Positions 1 to 7,747 of a stretch of DNA of 64,000 nt are shown here, piece after piece. Position 1 is the stretch's first letter, and each line of letters opens with the position of its first letter. Both the position numbers and the translations under genes were made by a program. A model generated the notes under the pieces. That model saw nothing but the letters and a program-made list of their open reading frames with translations, was not told the DNA's origin and ran no database searches. Origin of the DNA: Ga0077555 sp046154645 (GTDB lineage: Bacteria > Pseudomonadota > Alphaproteobacteria > Rhizobiales > Hyphomicrobiaceae); assembly GCA_046154645.1 (NCBI GenBank), contig JBJXDZ010000047.1, positions 1 through 64,000 on the forward strand. The letters are read 5' to 3'.

Positions 1-474
1 TCGAGTGCACCCTGGTCACCGCGGCGGGACAGCCACAGAATAACCCCGCCACCCCCGCCCGGGGATAACTTTGCCAAACCGAAATTTCCGCCGTGGTTAA
101 AATCGCAATGGCTCGGCAGGGCTCGGGGAACGGCGCGGGGTCAGACCCCTGGCGATTGCGTCAGCAGGTCAACTGCTGCGTCGCGTGTCAGGGGTCTGAC
201 CCCTGTCCAAGCGCCTGTCCAAGCGCAAGCGGCCGTCGGGGCGCGCCGTCGATGCGGAGCATCGCCAACAAAGACCGTAGGCTCTGGCTTGACCCGACCT
301 ACGAAAATCCCCGCCGTCACCATTGCGCGACCATCACCGCGACGCTCGCGAACATGTCTGTCGATCTCGGGTTCCGCCCGTCGCGTGGCACCGCATTTGC
401 CGGATCCACATGGACCCAGCTACACTGGCCGCCGCACCACCAGCGAACCCCCTTCGGCCTGCAAGGATCCTCAC
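1..474. other. Gene-free leader region with nested inverted repeats
   Basis: No open frame here looks coding; the frames that cross it have no family resemblance and overlap each other. The stretch holds a 15-bp perfect inverted repeat (137-151 with 189-203) around an inner hairpin, and a direct repeat of the 11-mer ctgtccaagcg at about 204-226. The AtuA-like gene starts at 475, so its promoter probably lies in the last 200 bases, but I see no convincing sigma-70 boxes. Confidence 0.6.
137..203. repeat. Nested inverted-repeat element (15-bp arms)
   Basis: The arms 137-151 and 189-203 are perfect reverse complements, and each arm is itself palindromic (GGGGTC, one base, GACCCC). Inside the loop, CAGCAG (162-167) pairs with CTGCTG (173-178) over a 5-nt loop. 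The unit could form a cruciform or a branched RNA. No transposase is nearby; it resembles a dispersed intergenic palindrome, but only one copy is in this window. Confidence 0.7.
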
Positions 475-1824
475 ATGCTCAAAATCGGCTGCGGCGCTGG
501 TTTCTCGTCGGACCGGCTGGAGCCGGCCATCGACCTCGCGCGCGACGGCGGGCTCGACTATCTGGTGTTCGAGACCTGTGCCGAGCGCACGCTCGCCTTC
601 GGCCATCGCGACCGCAAGCTCGATCCCAAGCGCGGCTACAATCCGCAGCTGGCGGCGCGCCTGCGCGGGGTGCTCAAGCACTGCAAGGAGAACGGCACGC
701 GCATCGTCACCAACATGGGCGTCGCCAATACTCCGGCTGCCGCCGAGCTGGCCGTCGAGATCGCCCGCGAACTGGGCCTCAAGGGTCTCAAGGTGGCAGC
801 CATCACCGGCGACGATGTCTCCGCGCAGATCACGCCCGACACAAAACTCTTCGATCACCATGACACGCCGGTCGGGAACATCGGGCTCCCCCTGGTCGGC
901 GCCAATGCCTATCTCGGCATCGACGCCATCCTGCCGGCCCTCGACGATGGCGCCGATCTCGTCATCACCGGCCGCGTCGCCGATCCCTCGCTGTTTCTGG
1001 CACCCATCGTGCACAAGTACGGCTGGCGGCACGATGATTGGGCAGCGCTCGGCCGCGGCACATTGGTTGGCCACCTGATGGAATGCGGCATGCAGATCAC
1101 CGGCGGCTATTACGCCGACCCCGGCGTCAAGGATGTGGCCCGGCTTGCCGATTGCGGCTTTCCCATCGCCGAGGTGGCGAGCGACGGTAGCGCCGTCATC
1201 ACCAAGCTTGCTGCATCCGGTGGCCTTGTTTCAGCGCGCACCGTGAAAGAACAGCTGCTCTACGAGGTGCACGATCCCGCCCGCTATCTCACGCCCGACG
1301 TCGCCGCAGATTTCTCCAAGGTTACCGTCACCGAGCAGGGCCGCGATCGCGTCGGCGTCGACGCCGCCACCGGTCACAAGCGGCCCGACACACTGAAAGT
1401 CACCATCGGCTTCGACCGCGGATACTATGCCGAGGGAGCGGTGAGCTACGCCGGCCCGAATGCGGCCGCCCGCGCGAGATTGGCCGCCGACATTCTGCAG
1501 GAGCGCCTATCGCGCCATCCCGACATCGCGCGGGAAATGCGCGTTGATCTCATCGGCCTGAACTCGCTGCATCAAACGGCGCGCGGCCCGGTTGCCGGTG
1601 GGCAACCGAAGGGCCAGGACGGAGACGTCCGCGTGCGCGTCGCCATGCGCTCGGCCGATCGGAACGCCTGCGAAACCATGCTCTGGGAGGTCGAGTCGCT
1701 GCTCTGCTGTGGTCCCGCTGGCGGTGGCGGCTATCGCGGCCAGGTGACACCCTCGGTGATCACGCATTCCGCATTGCTTGCGCGCGAGCGCGTTCAGCCC
1801 CGCTGCACCATGTTCGTTGCTTGA
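475..1824 (+). CDS. AtuA-like acyclic terpene utilisation family protein (DUF1446)
   Basis: A 449-residue protein of the AtuA/DUF1446 family. The founding member is linked to citronellol and geraniol catabolism in Pseudomonas, but the biochemical role of most members is unproven. The N-terminus GCGAGFSSDR (residues 4-13) and the block VITGRVADPSLF (about 163-174) are family hallmarks, and the length is typical. I chose ATG 475 because the purine-rich aaggatcc lies just upstream and the longer frame from 289 adds non-homologous residues. The next gene starts within 15 bases of the stop and encodes the small domain that is fused to or follows AtuA in relatives, so the two are probably one functional unit. 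The substrate here is unknown. Confidence 0.88.
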   Translation: MLKIGCGAGFSSDRLEPAIDLARDGGLDYLVFETCAERTLAFGHRDRKLDPKRGYNPQLAARLRGVLKHCKENGTRIVTNMGVANTPAAAELAVEIARELGLKGLKVAAITGDDVSAQITPDTKLFDHHDTPVGNIGLPLVGANAYLGIDAILPALDDGADLVITGRVADPSLFLAPIVHKYGWRHDDWAALGRGTLVGHLMECGMQITGGYYADPGVKDVARLADCGFPIAEVASDGSAVITKLAASGGLVSARTVKEQLLYEVHDPARYLTPDVAADFSKVTVTEQGRDRVGVDAATGHKRPDTLKVTIGFDRGYYAEGAVSYAGPNAAARARLAADILQERLSRHPDIAREMRVDLIGLNSLHQTARGPVAGGQPKGQDGDVRVRVAMRSADRNACETMLWEVESLLCCGPAGGGGYRGQVTPSVITHSALLARERVQPRCTMFVA

Positions 1825-1839
1825 GTGGAACCCTGCCCC

Positions 1840-2178
1840 ATGCCAACCACACGCCGCCTCAAACTGCATGACATCGCCCATGCCCGAGCTGGCGACAAGG
1901 GCAACACCTCCAACGTCTCGGTCTGGGTCTATGATCCCGGCGACTATCCGCTCGTCAAAGAGCAACTCACCGCCGCCCGCGTCAAAGCTGCCTTCCCGCA
2001 ACTCATCCAAGGCTTCGTGCAGCGCTACGAGATGGACCATCTGCACGGTCTCAACTTCGTCATGCAGGACGCGCTGGAGGGCGGCGTCAACACCTCGCTC
2101 GGCCTCGACAGCCACGGCAAAAGCTGGAGCTACCTGCTGCTTGGCCTCGAAATCGAGGTGCCAGAGAACCGGCGTTAG
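1840..2178 (+). CDS. AtuA C-terminal (ferredoxin-fold) domain protein
   Basis: A 112-residue stand-alone version of the small domain found at the C-terminus of AtuA proteins. The conserved blocks HDIAHARAGDKGNTSNVSVW near the start and LHGLNFVMQDALEGG in the second half are readily recognised. ATG 1840 is used; an in-frame GTG at 1825, directly after the upstream stop, is the alternative. The gene is co-transcribed with the AtuA-like gene and is followed by a strong intrinsic terminator at 2201-2230. It probably forms a complex with the upstream protein. No catalytic residues can be assigned. Confidence 0.85.
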   Translation: MPTTRRLKLHDIAHARAGDKGNTSNVSVWVYDPGDYPLVKEQLTAARVKAAFPQLIQGFVQRYEMDHLHGLNFVMQDALEGGVNTSLGLDSHGKSWSYLLLGLEIEVPENRR

Positions 2179-2200
2179 CGGTGAGCGCCCTGCAAACGCA

Positions 2201-2230
2201 AAAAGGGCAGCCGAAGCTGCCCCTTTTTTT
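2201..2230 (+). terminator. Rho-independent terminator of the AtuA-like operon
   Basis: GGGCAGC (2205-2211), loop CGAA, GCTGCCC (2216-2222), followed by seven T residues. The flanking A-run on the left also gives the minus strand a T-run, so it may work in both directions. Confidence 0.9.
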
Positions 2231-2256
2231 CCGTCACCGTGAACCCCGAAACGCAG

Positions 2257-2281
2257 AAGGGGCCGCTTTCGCGGCCCCTTT
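2257..2281 (-). terminator. Terminator hairpin of the minus-strand membrane gene
   Basis: An 8-bp GC stem with flanking A/T pairs (AAGGGGCCGC against GCGGCCCCTT). Read on the minus strand the loop is GAAA, a stable GNRA tetraloop, and the stem lies 17 bases past the stop of the gene ending at 2298. The downstream U-tract is weak. Confidence 0.65.
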
Positions 2282-2297
2282 GCTTGGCTCGGCCAGT

Positions 2298-3515
2298 CTA
2301 GGCCGCTTCTGATCTTGTCGCTGGCAGCTTCTTATCCTCCTCTGCCTGCTGACCTGATCTCAAGGCAATTCCGATGTACCTGACGCGACCTGCAATCTTG
2401 GCTTTCTGCACGCCTGTCTCACCAAACTCTCGACCAAAGGTGGGTAGTGCAAGTGGCTCCTTATCCTGTTCCTCACACCAAGCGCAGTAATCCTCGTAGA
2501 GTGCCGTCGCTGTCAGACTAGAACCTTCTGTCGTCTCGATCTTCTCCTTGTAGAACCGCTCAACGTCGGTTTCCGGTGCCACAAGCCGGGGCGCCGCAAC
2601 GGGCGTCGACTTGTTGTCGTTCGCAATCCCGAAGGTCTTCGGCGTGGCGATCAGTGGCGCGGCAATCGGTGCCGAGCTGACCACCTGGGCCGGCTGCATG
2701 AGCGGCACCGACGGCGCGTTGCGGTCGTAGAGCCGCCACGTGCTGAAGGCAACGTACATGCCGAAGCCCGAACCAACCTCGAGAAGCAAGGCAACAAACA
2801 CCGCCAGTGTGGTCTGCATGTCGTCGATCTTAACGCTGAGGCCGAGTGCGCTGGCGAGCTTCGCCAACACAGCAGCCTGAGGATCAGCATCCGCCATCAC
2901 GGAGCCGCCCTGCGTCTTGGCCAGTCCGGCCTTGATCGAGGCAACCTGCTTACCGAGGACATCCGCCTGCTGTGCCGAGGCCAACTCGGCAGAGAGCGCG
3001 TGGAAGCGCTGGCAGAAGTCACCATTGGCCTTGCCGGTGATCTCCGTGCAGCCGCGAGTCCAACCCCAGACGCGATGGCTCTTGATGCCATCGACTTCGC
3101 TCTGGACGGTCATCGCCGGGCGGTGCTGAGGGATCCAGCTGAGCTGGTCCTCCGCACGCTTGAGCTCCGTGCGCAGGTCCTGGTAGGACGCTGTAGCGAC
3201 CGTGCGCTGACCGGCCGTATCCTGGCGGTTCAGCATGGCATGTCCCAGCGCAGACGTCAGCGAATAGGCCGTGACGACCACCCAGAGTACGGCCGAGGCA
3301 GCTGCCTGCGACCACATGCGGTTTCGGATTGCAGCAAAGAAGAAAAACGGCACCAACGCCTTGAAGCAGTCCGCAGCTGCACTGGCAGCTCCATAGATCT
3401 GCCCGTCCAGCTCGGTTTTCCCGAGACTGAAGCCAAAGCGCCAGTTCATCGCAGCGGAAACGGCTAACAGCACGCCCGCAGCGAGAACGCCTAGCACGCC
3501 TAGTACGTGTCTCAT
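2298..3515 (-). CDS. Conserved membrane protein with a C-terminal winged-helix-like domain
   Basis: A 405-residue protein of a family I associate with Bradyrhizobium-like genomes; its function is not known. Predicted membrane segments lie at about 5-22, 45-64, 70-93 and 236-258. Between the third and fourth is a roughly 140-residue, partly helical soluble region with cysteines at 156 and 168. After the last helix a proline/alanine linker leads to a domain at about 320-385 (TALYEDYCAWCEEQ and PTFGREFGETGVQKAK). This domain resembles the winged helix at the C-terminus of phage/plasmid D5-type primases, so a DNA-binding tail held at the membrane is an inference. ATG 3515 has AGGGGG about 9 nt upstream; the open frame runs on to 3779 but the extra residues do not look coding. 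Confidence 0.75.
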   Translation of the reverse strand: MRHVLGVLGVLAAGVLLAVSAAMNWRFGFSLGKTELDGQIYGAASAAADCFKALVPFFFFAAIRNRMWSQAAASAVLWVVVTAYSLTSALGHAMLNRQDTAGQRTVATASYQDLRTELKRAEDQLSWIPQHRPAMTVQSEVDGIKSHRVWGWTRGCTEITGKANGDFCQRFHALSAELASAQQADVLGKQVASIKAGLAKTQGGSVMADADPQAAVLAKLASALGLSVKIDDMQTTLAVFVALLLEVGSGFGMYVAFSTWRLYDRNAPSVPLMQPAQVVSSAPIAAPLIATPKTFGIANDNKSTPVAAPRLVAPETDVERFYKEKIETTEGSSLTATALYEDYCAWCEEQDKEPLALPTFGREFGETGVQKAKIAGRVRYIGIALRSGQQAEEDKKLPATRSEAA

Positions 3516-4401
3516 TCGTAGAGGCCCCCTACCCCTGCAGTACATCGGCCTACGCAATTGCATGTGGCGGATGCGGGAAACGCGCACTCGTCTTGGCCTG
3601 CGCCACTCTGCCTGGCGCATACCGAAGATTGTCGGTCGGCGATACTGCGTCCGTTGAGCCCCTCTTGCTTCCAGCGGAAGTGAGGTCGGGCAGTTGAACC
3701 AGGCCGGCTGTCGGCCACGTCCGAAGGAGCATGAAGTTATGCACAAGATGCTGCTGCCGCTCAGCTTCAGCTTGTGCACAGCACGCCAGTCTTCGGCGTA
3801 CGCGATGCAACAGAATTACAACACTATTCGACCAACCGGACACTAATCGATTCGTTAAGGAAAGTCAGGCGGATAGTTGATGTCTCGCGGCCGAGGTCGG
3901 GCAGACTGACGGCGCGACGTGGCTGGTTCGCCGCACATTCATGCTGCTGACACTGCTGCGCTGTATCCACACGTCACCCACAGGCCAAGGCCGATATCCA
4001 CAGCCCCAGGGGTGGCCTACTAGATCTAGGCTGCAAGGACACGAGGAAGACGAAATCTTGATTCTGCCCATCGCGACGTGCAACCGGCGCGCGAGTTGCG
4101 TGCCCCGCAACGGCTCAACTCGACATGACCACAAGGATGGCCATTTGCGCCGTGACGGCTAAAGTGCAAGTCCGAAACAAGCGAACTTGCCGGTTGAAAA
4201 AGGCAGCAAGCTGAGAAATAGTGAAGAACCAATTAAGCCTATGCCAAAGCACCGGTCGCAGCCCACGTCGGCGGGCCTATTGGGGCTATACCAACCCTCG
4301 ACGGTGCGACGCGCATTGGTGCCTTGCGGGATAGGCAGCACCTGCCAGCGGTTTCGGCTGGTGTCGTACAGAGTTGACCAGGAATCGGTCGGAGTTGCGT
4401 C
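3516..4401. other. 886-base gene-free region between divergent genes
   Basis: No convincing gene on either strand; short open frames have no recognisable domains and unusual composition. Base composition is visibly less GC-rich than the neighbours. It contains a perfect TTATGCACA (3737-3745) inside a hairpin, two TATCCACA octamers (3964-3971 and 3995-4002) 31 bases apart, and a hairpin GCAAGT/ACTTGC (4166-4171 with 4185-4190). It must hold promoters for both flanking genes. The DnaA-box-like words are noted but do not amount to an origin call. Confidence 0.5.
3740..3778. repeat. Inverted repeat TGCACAAG/CTTGTGCA
   Basis: Eight perfect base pairs (3740-3747 with 3771-3778) and a possible inner GCTG/CAGC pairing. 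The left arm overlaps the DnaA-box-like TTATGCACA. It could be an operator or an RNA hairpin in the leader of the minus-strand membrane gene. Confidence 0.5.
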
Positions 4402-6093
4402 ATGAGCAAGCTGCTGGGTGTTGCCTGTGCTGTGGTTGGAGTCGGATTGGCCGGGTATGCGTGGCTGCCGGGCAGCGGCGACACCGAGGCCAGCGAGCGG
4501 CTGGCCAGCATGGTCCGCATCGCAACGGATGTCGCCCCCCGCGAGCAACGAGTGGTGCAGGTCGCTGCACCCCGCGATGACACCGGTGGCCCCCAGATCG
4601 AGACTCCGGCCCCACGCCCCGGCACGGAGCGGACGCGCACCGGAGTTGAGAACGATGTGCCGTCGGTGGCCCGGCGCCAAGTCGCGGAGCGTGATGGGCC
4701 GCGGCCCACGGAGCCCGCCGGTCGGGACACGGGTGCCCGCGGTGTTGCACCGGAAACGCGGCGGATTACGTCCGTGAAGCCCGCTGATGAGGCCTCGCGG
4801 CGCTCCCTGACCCGATCCATTCAGGCGGAACTGAAGCGTGTCGGTTGCTTCGAAGGCGAGGCGGACGGCACATGGTCGCCCGCCACTCAGCGCGCCATGA
4901 AGACATTCACCGAGCGGGTGAACGCCAGCCTGCCGGTGGAGGAGCCCGACTATATCCTCCTTACCCTGCTGCAAGGCCAAACGGCCCGTGCCTGCGGCAA
5001 GGGTTGCCCGGCTGGACAGGTGGCCGTCGCCGATGGCCGCTGCGAGCCCCGCGCCATCCTGGCCCAGCAGACCGAGCGCCAGACCAAGCAGCAGCAGGAG
5101 CTGGAAGCGCGGCGCGCCAAACAGGAAGCGCAACGTGTTGCCCAAGCGGAGGCAGAGCAGCGCACCAAGCAGGAGGCCGAGCAACGCCGCCGCGATGATC
5201 TTGCCAAGCAGGAAGCACAGCGCATCGCCAAGGCGGAGGCCGACCTGCTGGCCAAGCAAGCAGCCGATCAACGCCGGCGCGATGAGTTGGCCCGGCAGGA
5301 AGCGCAGCGTATCGCCAAGACGGAGGCGGATCTGCGCGCCAAGCAGCAAGCTGAGCAACGCCGCCGCGATGAGCTGGCCCGGCAGGAAGCGCAGCGCGTC
5401 GCCAAGGCCGAAGCTGACCTCAAGGCCAAGCAAGCCGCCGACCTGCGCCGCCGCGAAGACCTCGCCAAGCAAGAGGCGCAACGCGTGGCTAGGCTGGAGG
5501 CCGAACAGCGCGCGAAGCAGGAAGCCGACCAGCGCCGGCAGGCCGTTGCGGCCGTCATTCCGCCCTTGGCCGCCCCGCCGCCAAGCGGCCTCGGCATGAC
5601 CCCGCCGCCCGCCACCGCAACGACGCAACTGCCACCCGTGATCATTGCCCCGCTGCCGCCTGAGCGGACCGCCACTCAGCCAGCCGACCGGCCTGCGTCT
5701 CCGGCGGTCGATGCCCTGCCCGGCGCAACGGCACCGCCAGTCATCCTGGCGACGCCACCACTGCCATCGACTGACACTATCCCGCCGCCGCCCAAGAAGA
5801 AAGTTGCTGCTCCCAAGAGTCAGACCGAGCCGGAGCGCGAGCCACCACAACGCGAGCAGCAAGCGCGTGAGCGTACTGCCCCAGTCCGCCAAGCCGAGCG
5901 CCGCCCGCCGCCGACACCGCGTCCGGCGCCCCAGCGGGTAGCACAACCGCGCTATGTGGGACAGTTCGTGCCGCCGCCCTCAGGCCTCGGTCGCGTCACC
6001 GTGCAAAGGGCCGCTCCGACCTATGTCGCACGTTCGCCGGGACCGAGCTTCCGCAGCTCGATCTTCTTCAATCTCGGTCGCAACGCCCCTTGA
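4402..6093 (+). CDS. Exported or anchored coiled-coil repeat protein with a peptidoglycan-binding-like domain
   Basis: A 563-residue protein. An N-terminal hydrophobic segment (about 4-20) may be a signal anchor. Residues about 134-180 resemble a peptidoglycan-binding-1 helical domain (SIQAELKRVGCFEGEADGTW then PATQRAMKTF), followed by a Cys-containing segment CGKGCPAGQVAVADGRC typical of rhizobial proteins of this kind. Residues 239-383 are five tandem 29-residue repeats rich in Gln, Glu, Ala, Arg and Lys (consensus beginning AKQEAQRVAKAEADL), which should form one long charged helix or coiled coil. From about 384 the chain is proline-rich and basic. The layout suggests a periplasm-spanning or cell-wall-linked stalk, which is an inference. 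A long antisense frame over this gene is a composition artefact. kdgK starts 4 bases after its stop. Confidence 0.82.
   Translation: MSKLLGVACAVVGVGLAGYAWLPGSGDTEASERLASMVRIATDVAPREQRVVQVAAPRDDTGGPQIETPAPRPGTERTRTGVENDVPSVARRQVAERDGPRPTEPAGRDTGARGVAPETRRITSVKPADEASRRSLTRSIQAELKRVGCFEGEADGTWSPATQRAMKTFTERVNASLPVEEPDYILLTLLQGQTARACGKGCPAGQVAVADGRCEPRAILAQQTERQTKQQQELEARRAKQEAQRVAQAEAEQRTKQEAEQRRRDDLAKQEAQRIAKAEADLLAKQAADQRRRDELARQEAQRIAKTEADLRAKQQAEQRRRDELARQEAQRVAKAEADLKAKQAADLRRREDLAKQEAQRVARLEAEQRAKQEADQRRQAVAAVIPPLAAPPPSGLGMTPPPATATTQLPPVIIAPLPPERTATQPADRPASPAVDALPGATAPPVILATPPLPSTDTIPPPPKKKVAAPKSQTEPEREPPQREQQARERTAPVRQAERRPPPTPRPAPQRVAQPRYVGQFVPPPSGLGRVTVQRAAPTYVARSPGPSFRSSIFFNLGRNAP
5116..5550 (+). 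repeat. Five tandem 87-bp coding repeats
   Basis: Units start at 5116, 5203, 5290, 5377 and 5464, each 87 bp with no frame disruption, encoding 29-residue helical repeats. Differences are mostly synonymous or conservative, so the array is old or under selection for helix charge, but copy number could still vary between strains. Confidence 0.9.
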
Positions 6094-6097
6094 TGGC

Positions 6098-7045
6098 ATG
6101 AGGCAAGCACAACCGAGCCAGGTCGTCTCGATCGGCGAATGCATGGTCGAGTTGGCCCGCGGCAGCGACGGCCGCTTCGGCTTGGCGTTCGGTGGCGACA
6201 CCTTCAATACCGCGCTCTACATGGCCCGATCTGGCGCCAGGGTCGCTTATGCCACGCGGCTGGGCCTCGACCCCTACAGCTGCGCCATCGTCGCCCTGGC
6301 CGAGAGCGAGGGCATCGCCACCCACCTGATGCAACGCGCCGATGGGCGCATGCCCGGGCTCTATCTGATCGAGACCACGGCCGGCGGCGAGCGCACATTC
6401 CACTACTGGCGGGACCGTTCTCCGGCGCGCGAGTTGTTCGATGGCCCCGAATCGGCGACCGTCGCCGACGCGATGCGGGCAGCACAACTGGTCTATCTTT
6501 CCGGCATCACGTTGTCGCTCTACAGCGCGGCCGCCCTGGACCGCTTCGGTGCGGCGATAGAGGCGGCGCGTGCGGCCGGCGTCCGCATTGCCATGGATGG
6601 CAACTATCGCCCGCGTGGCTGGGGTGGCGACCTGCCGCGCGCGCAACGTGTCATGGCGCGGTTCTGGCGGCTTGCCGATGTGGCGCTGCCGACGTTCGAT
6701 GATGAGGCCATGTTGTGGGGGGATGCAACGCCGGGCGAGACCATCGCGCGCCTTGCGGCCCTCGGACCCAAAGAAATCGTGGTCAAGCAGGGTGAGCAGG
6801 GGGCGATCGTGTTCGCTGGTCAGGTCCCGTGCCACGTGCCGATCCCGCAGCGCGTCGCCGCCATCGATACATCGGCGGCCGGCGACAGCTTCAACGGCGC
6901 CTACCTTGCAGCCCGTCTGGCCGGTATCGAGCCTGAGGTGGCCAGCCTCGACGGTCATCGCCTGGCCGGCGTCGTCGTGCAGCATCGCGGCGCCATCGCT
7001 CCGGCCGACGCCACAACCCCTGTGATCGTCAAACGCGGATCCTGA
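6098..7045 (+). CDS. kdgK: 2-dehydro-3-deoxygluconate kinase (PfkB family)
   Basis: A 315-residue PfkB-family sugar kinase, predicted to phosphorylate 2-keto-3-deoxygluconate at C6 in the cytoplasm. The N-terminal FGGDTFNTALYMAR block binds substrate, and the C-terminal DTSAAGDSFNGAYLAA block carries the catalytic Asp and anion hole. KdgK-type features include GLYLIETTAGGERTFHYWR in the middle. ATG 6098 is used because it begins 4 bases after the upstream stop; the longer frame overlaps the repeat-protein gene. It converges with eda and overlaps it tail to tail by 17 bases, so the two enzymes of the pathway are paired but transcribed from opposite strands. Substrate assignment relies on this pairing. 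Confidence 0.88.
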   Translation: MRQAQPSQVVSIGECMVELARGSDGRFGLAFGGDTFNTALYMARSGARVAYATRLGLDPYSCAIVALAESEGIATHLMQRADGRMPGLYLIETTAGGERTFHYWRDRSPARELFDGPESATVADAMRAAQLVYLSGITLSLYSAAALDRFGAAIEAARAAGVRIAMDGNYRPRGWGGDLPRAQRVMARFWRLADVALPTFDDEAMLWGDATPGETIARLAALGPKEIVVKQGEQGAIVFAGQVPCHVPIPQRVAAIDTSAAGDSFNGAYLAARLAGIEPEVASLDGHRLAGVVVQHRGAIAPADATTPVIVKRGS

Positions 7046-7676
7046 GGGCGGCGGCCGCCCGTGCCAGCTGTTCGATCTCGTCCCACGCACCGCTGGCCAG
7101 CGCCTTGGCCGGCACCATCCACGAGCCCCCAACCGCGACGACGTTGGGCAGCGCCAGATACTGCTGTGCCTTGACGGCATCGATGCCGCCCGTCGGACAA
7201 AAGGTAATCCCCTGCAGCGGCGCCGCCAAGGCCTTGAGCGCCGCCATACCGCCAGAGGCCTCGGCCGGAAAGAACTTGAGCACGTTGAGGCCCAGATCGG
7301 ACAGCGACATCGCCTCGCTCGCCGTCACCGCGCCGGGCAAGAACGGGACCGGCCACCCTTGCGCCGCCTCGATGAGACGGGGCGTCATGCCGGGCGAGAC
7401 GATGAACCTTGCACCCGCAGCCATCGCCTGCTGCGCCTGCTCCGGCGTCAATACGGTTCCGGCCCCGACCATCAGCCCCGGCACCTCGGCCCGAATGCGC
7501 CGGATGGCCTCCAGCGCGACCGACGTGCGCAGCGTCACCTCGACGACCTCGAGACCACCGGCCGCCAGGGCCTTGGCGAGCGGCATTGCCTGTTCGATCG
7601 CATCGATGGTCAACACTGGCACCACGGCAAGGCGGCGCAGGACATCGCCGAGCGCAGTATTGAGCTTCGATTGCAT
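7029..7676 (-). CDS. eda: 2-dehydro-3-deoxy-phosphogluconate aldolase
   Basis: A 215-residue class I KDPG/KHG aldolase that splits KDPG into pyruvate and glyceraldehyde 3-phosphate. Family blocks are EVTLRT, GAGTVLTPEQ, FIVSPGMTP and LKFFPAEASGG; the Lys in KFFPAE forms the Schiff base. ATG 7676 has CAGGAT about 7 nt upstream. The open frame extends through a heptamer repeat array to 7751, which I regard as non-coding. It lies 71 bases downstream of the PanE-like gene on the same strand. The last 17 bases overlap the end of kdgK on the other strand. Confidence 0.93.
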   Translation of the reverse strand: MQSKLNTALGDVLRRLAVVPVLTIDAIEQAMPLAKALAAGGLEVVEVTLRTSVALEAIRRIRAEVPGLMVGAGTVLTPEQAQQAMAAGARFIVSPGMTPRLIEAAQGWPVPFLPGAVTASEAMSLSDLGLNVLKFFPAEASGGMAALKALAAPLQGITFCPTGGIDAVKAQQYLALPNVVAVGGSWMVPAKALASGAWDEIEQLARAAAALRIRV

Positions 7677-7691
7677 GCGATATCCTGCCCT

Positions 7692-7733
7692 GTCCGTGGT
7701 CCGTGGTCCGTGGTCCGTAGTCCGTAGTCCGTG
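7692..7733. repeat. Six tandem heptamers GTCCGTG/A
   Basis: Six 7-bp units (7692, 7699, 7706, 7713, 7720, 7727), four ending in G and two in A. They fill much of the gap between the PanE-like gene and the eda start. Slippage here would change the leader length of eda. Confidence 0.9.
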
Positions 7734-7747
7734 CCGGCAACCCGCGC

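Noticed and set aside
3737..4002. A chromosomal replication origin based on three DnaA-box-like words.
   Set aside because: Only one word is a perfect match, there is no clear AT-rich unwinding element, and no dnaA, hemE or parAB is nearby. Kept only as a weak finding.
4159..5946. A 595-residue minus-strand frame opposite the coiled-coil repeat gene.
   Set aside because: Leu/Arg-rich translation with no domain; it is the antisense shadow of the GC-rich repeat array, whose plus-strand product has clear family features.
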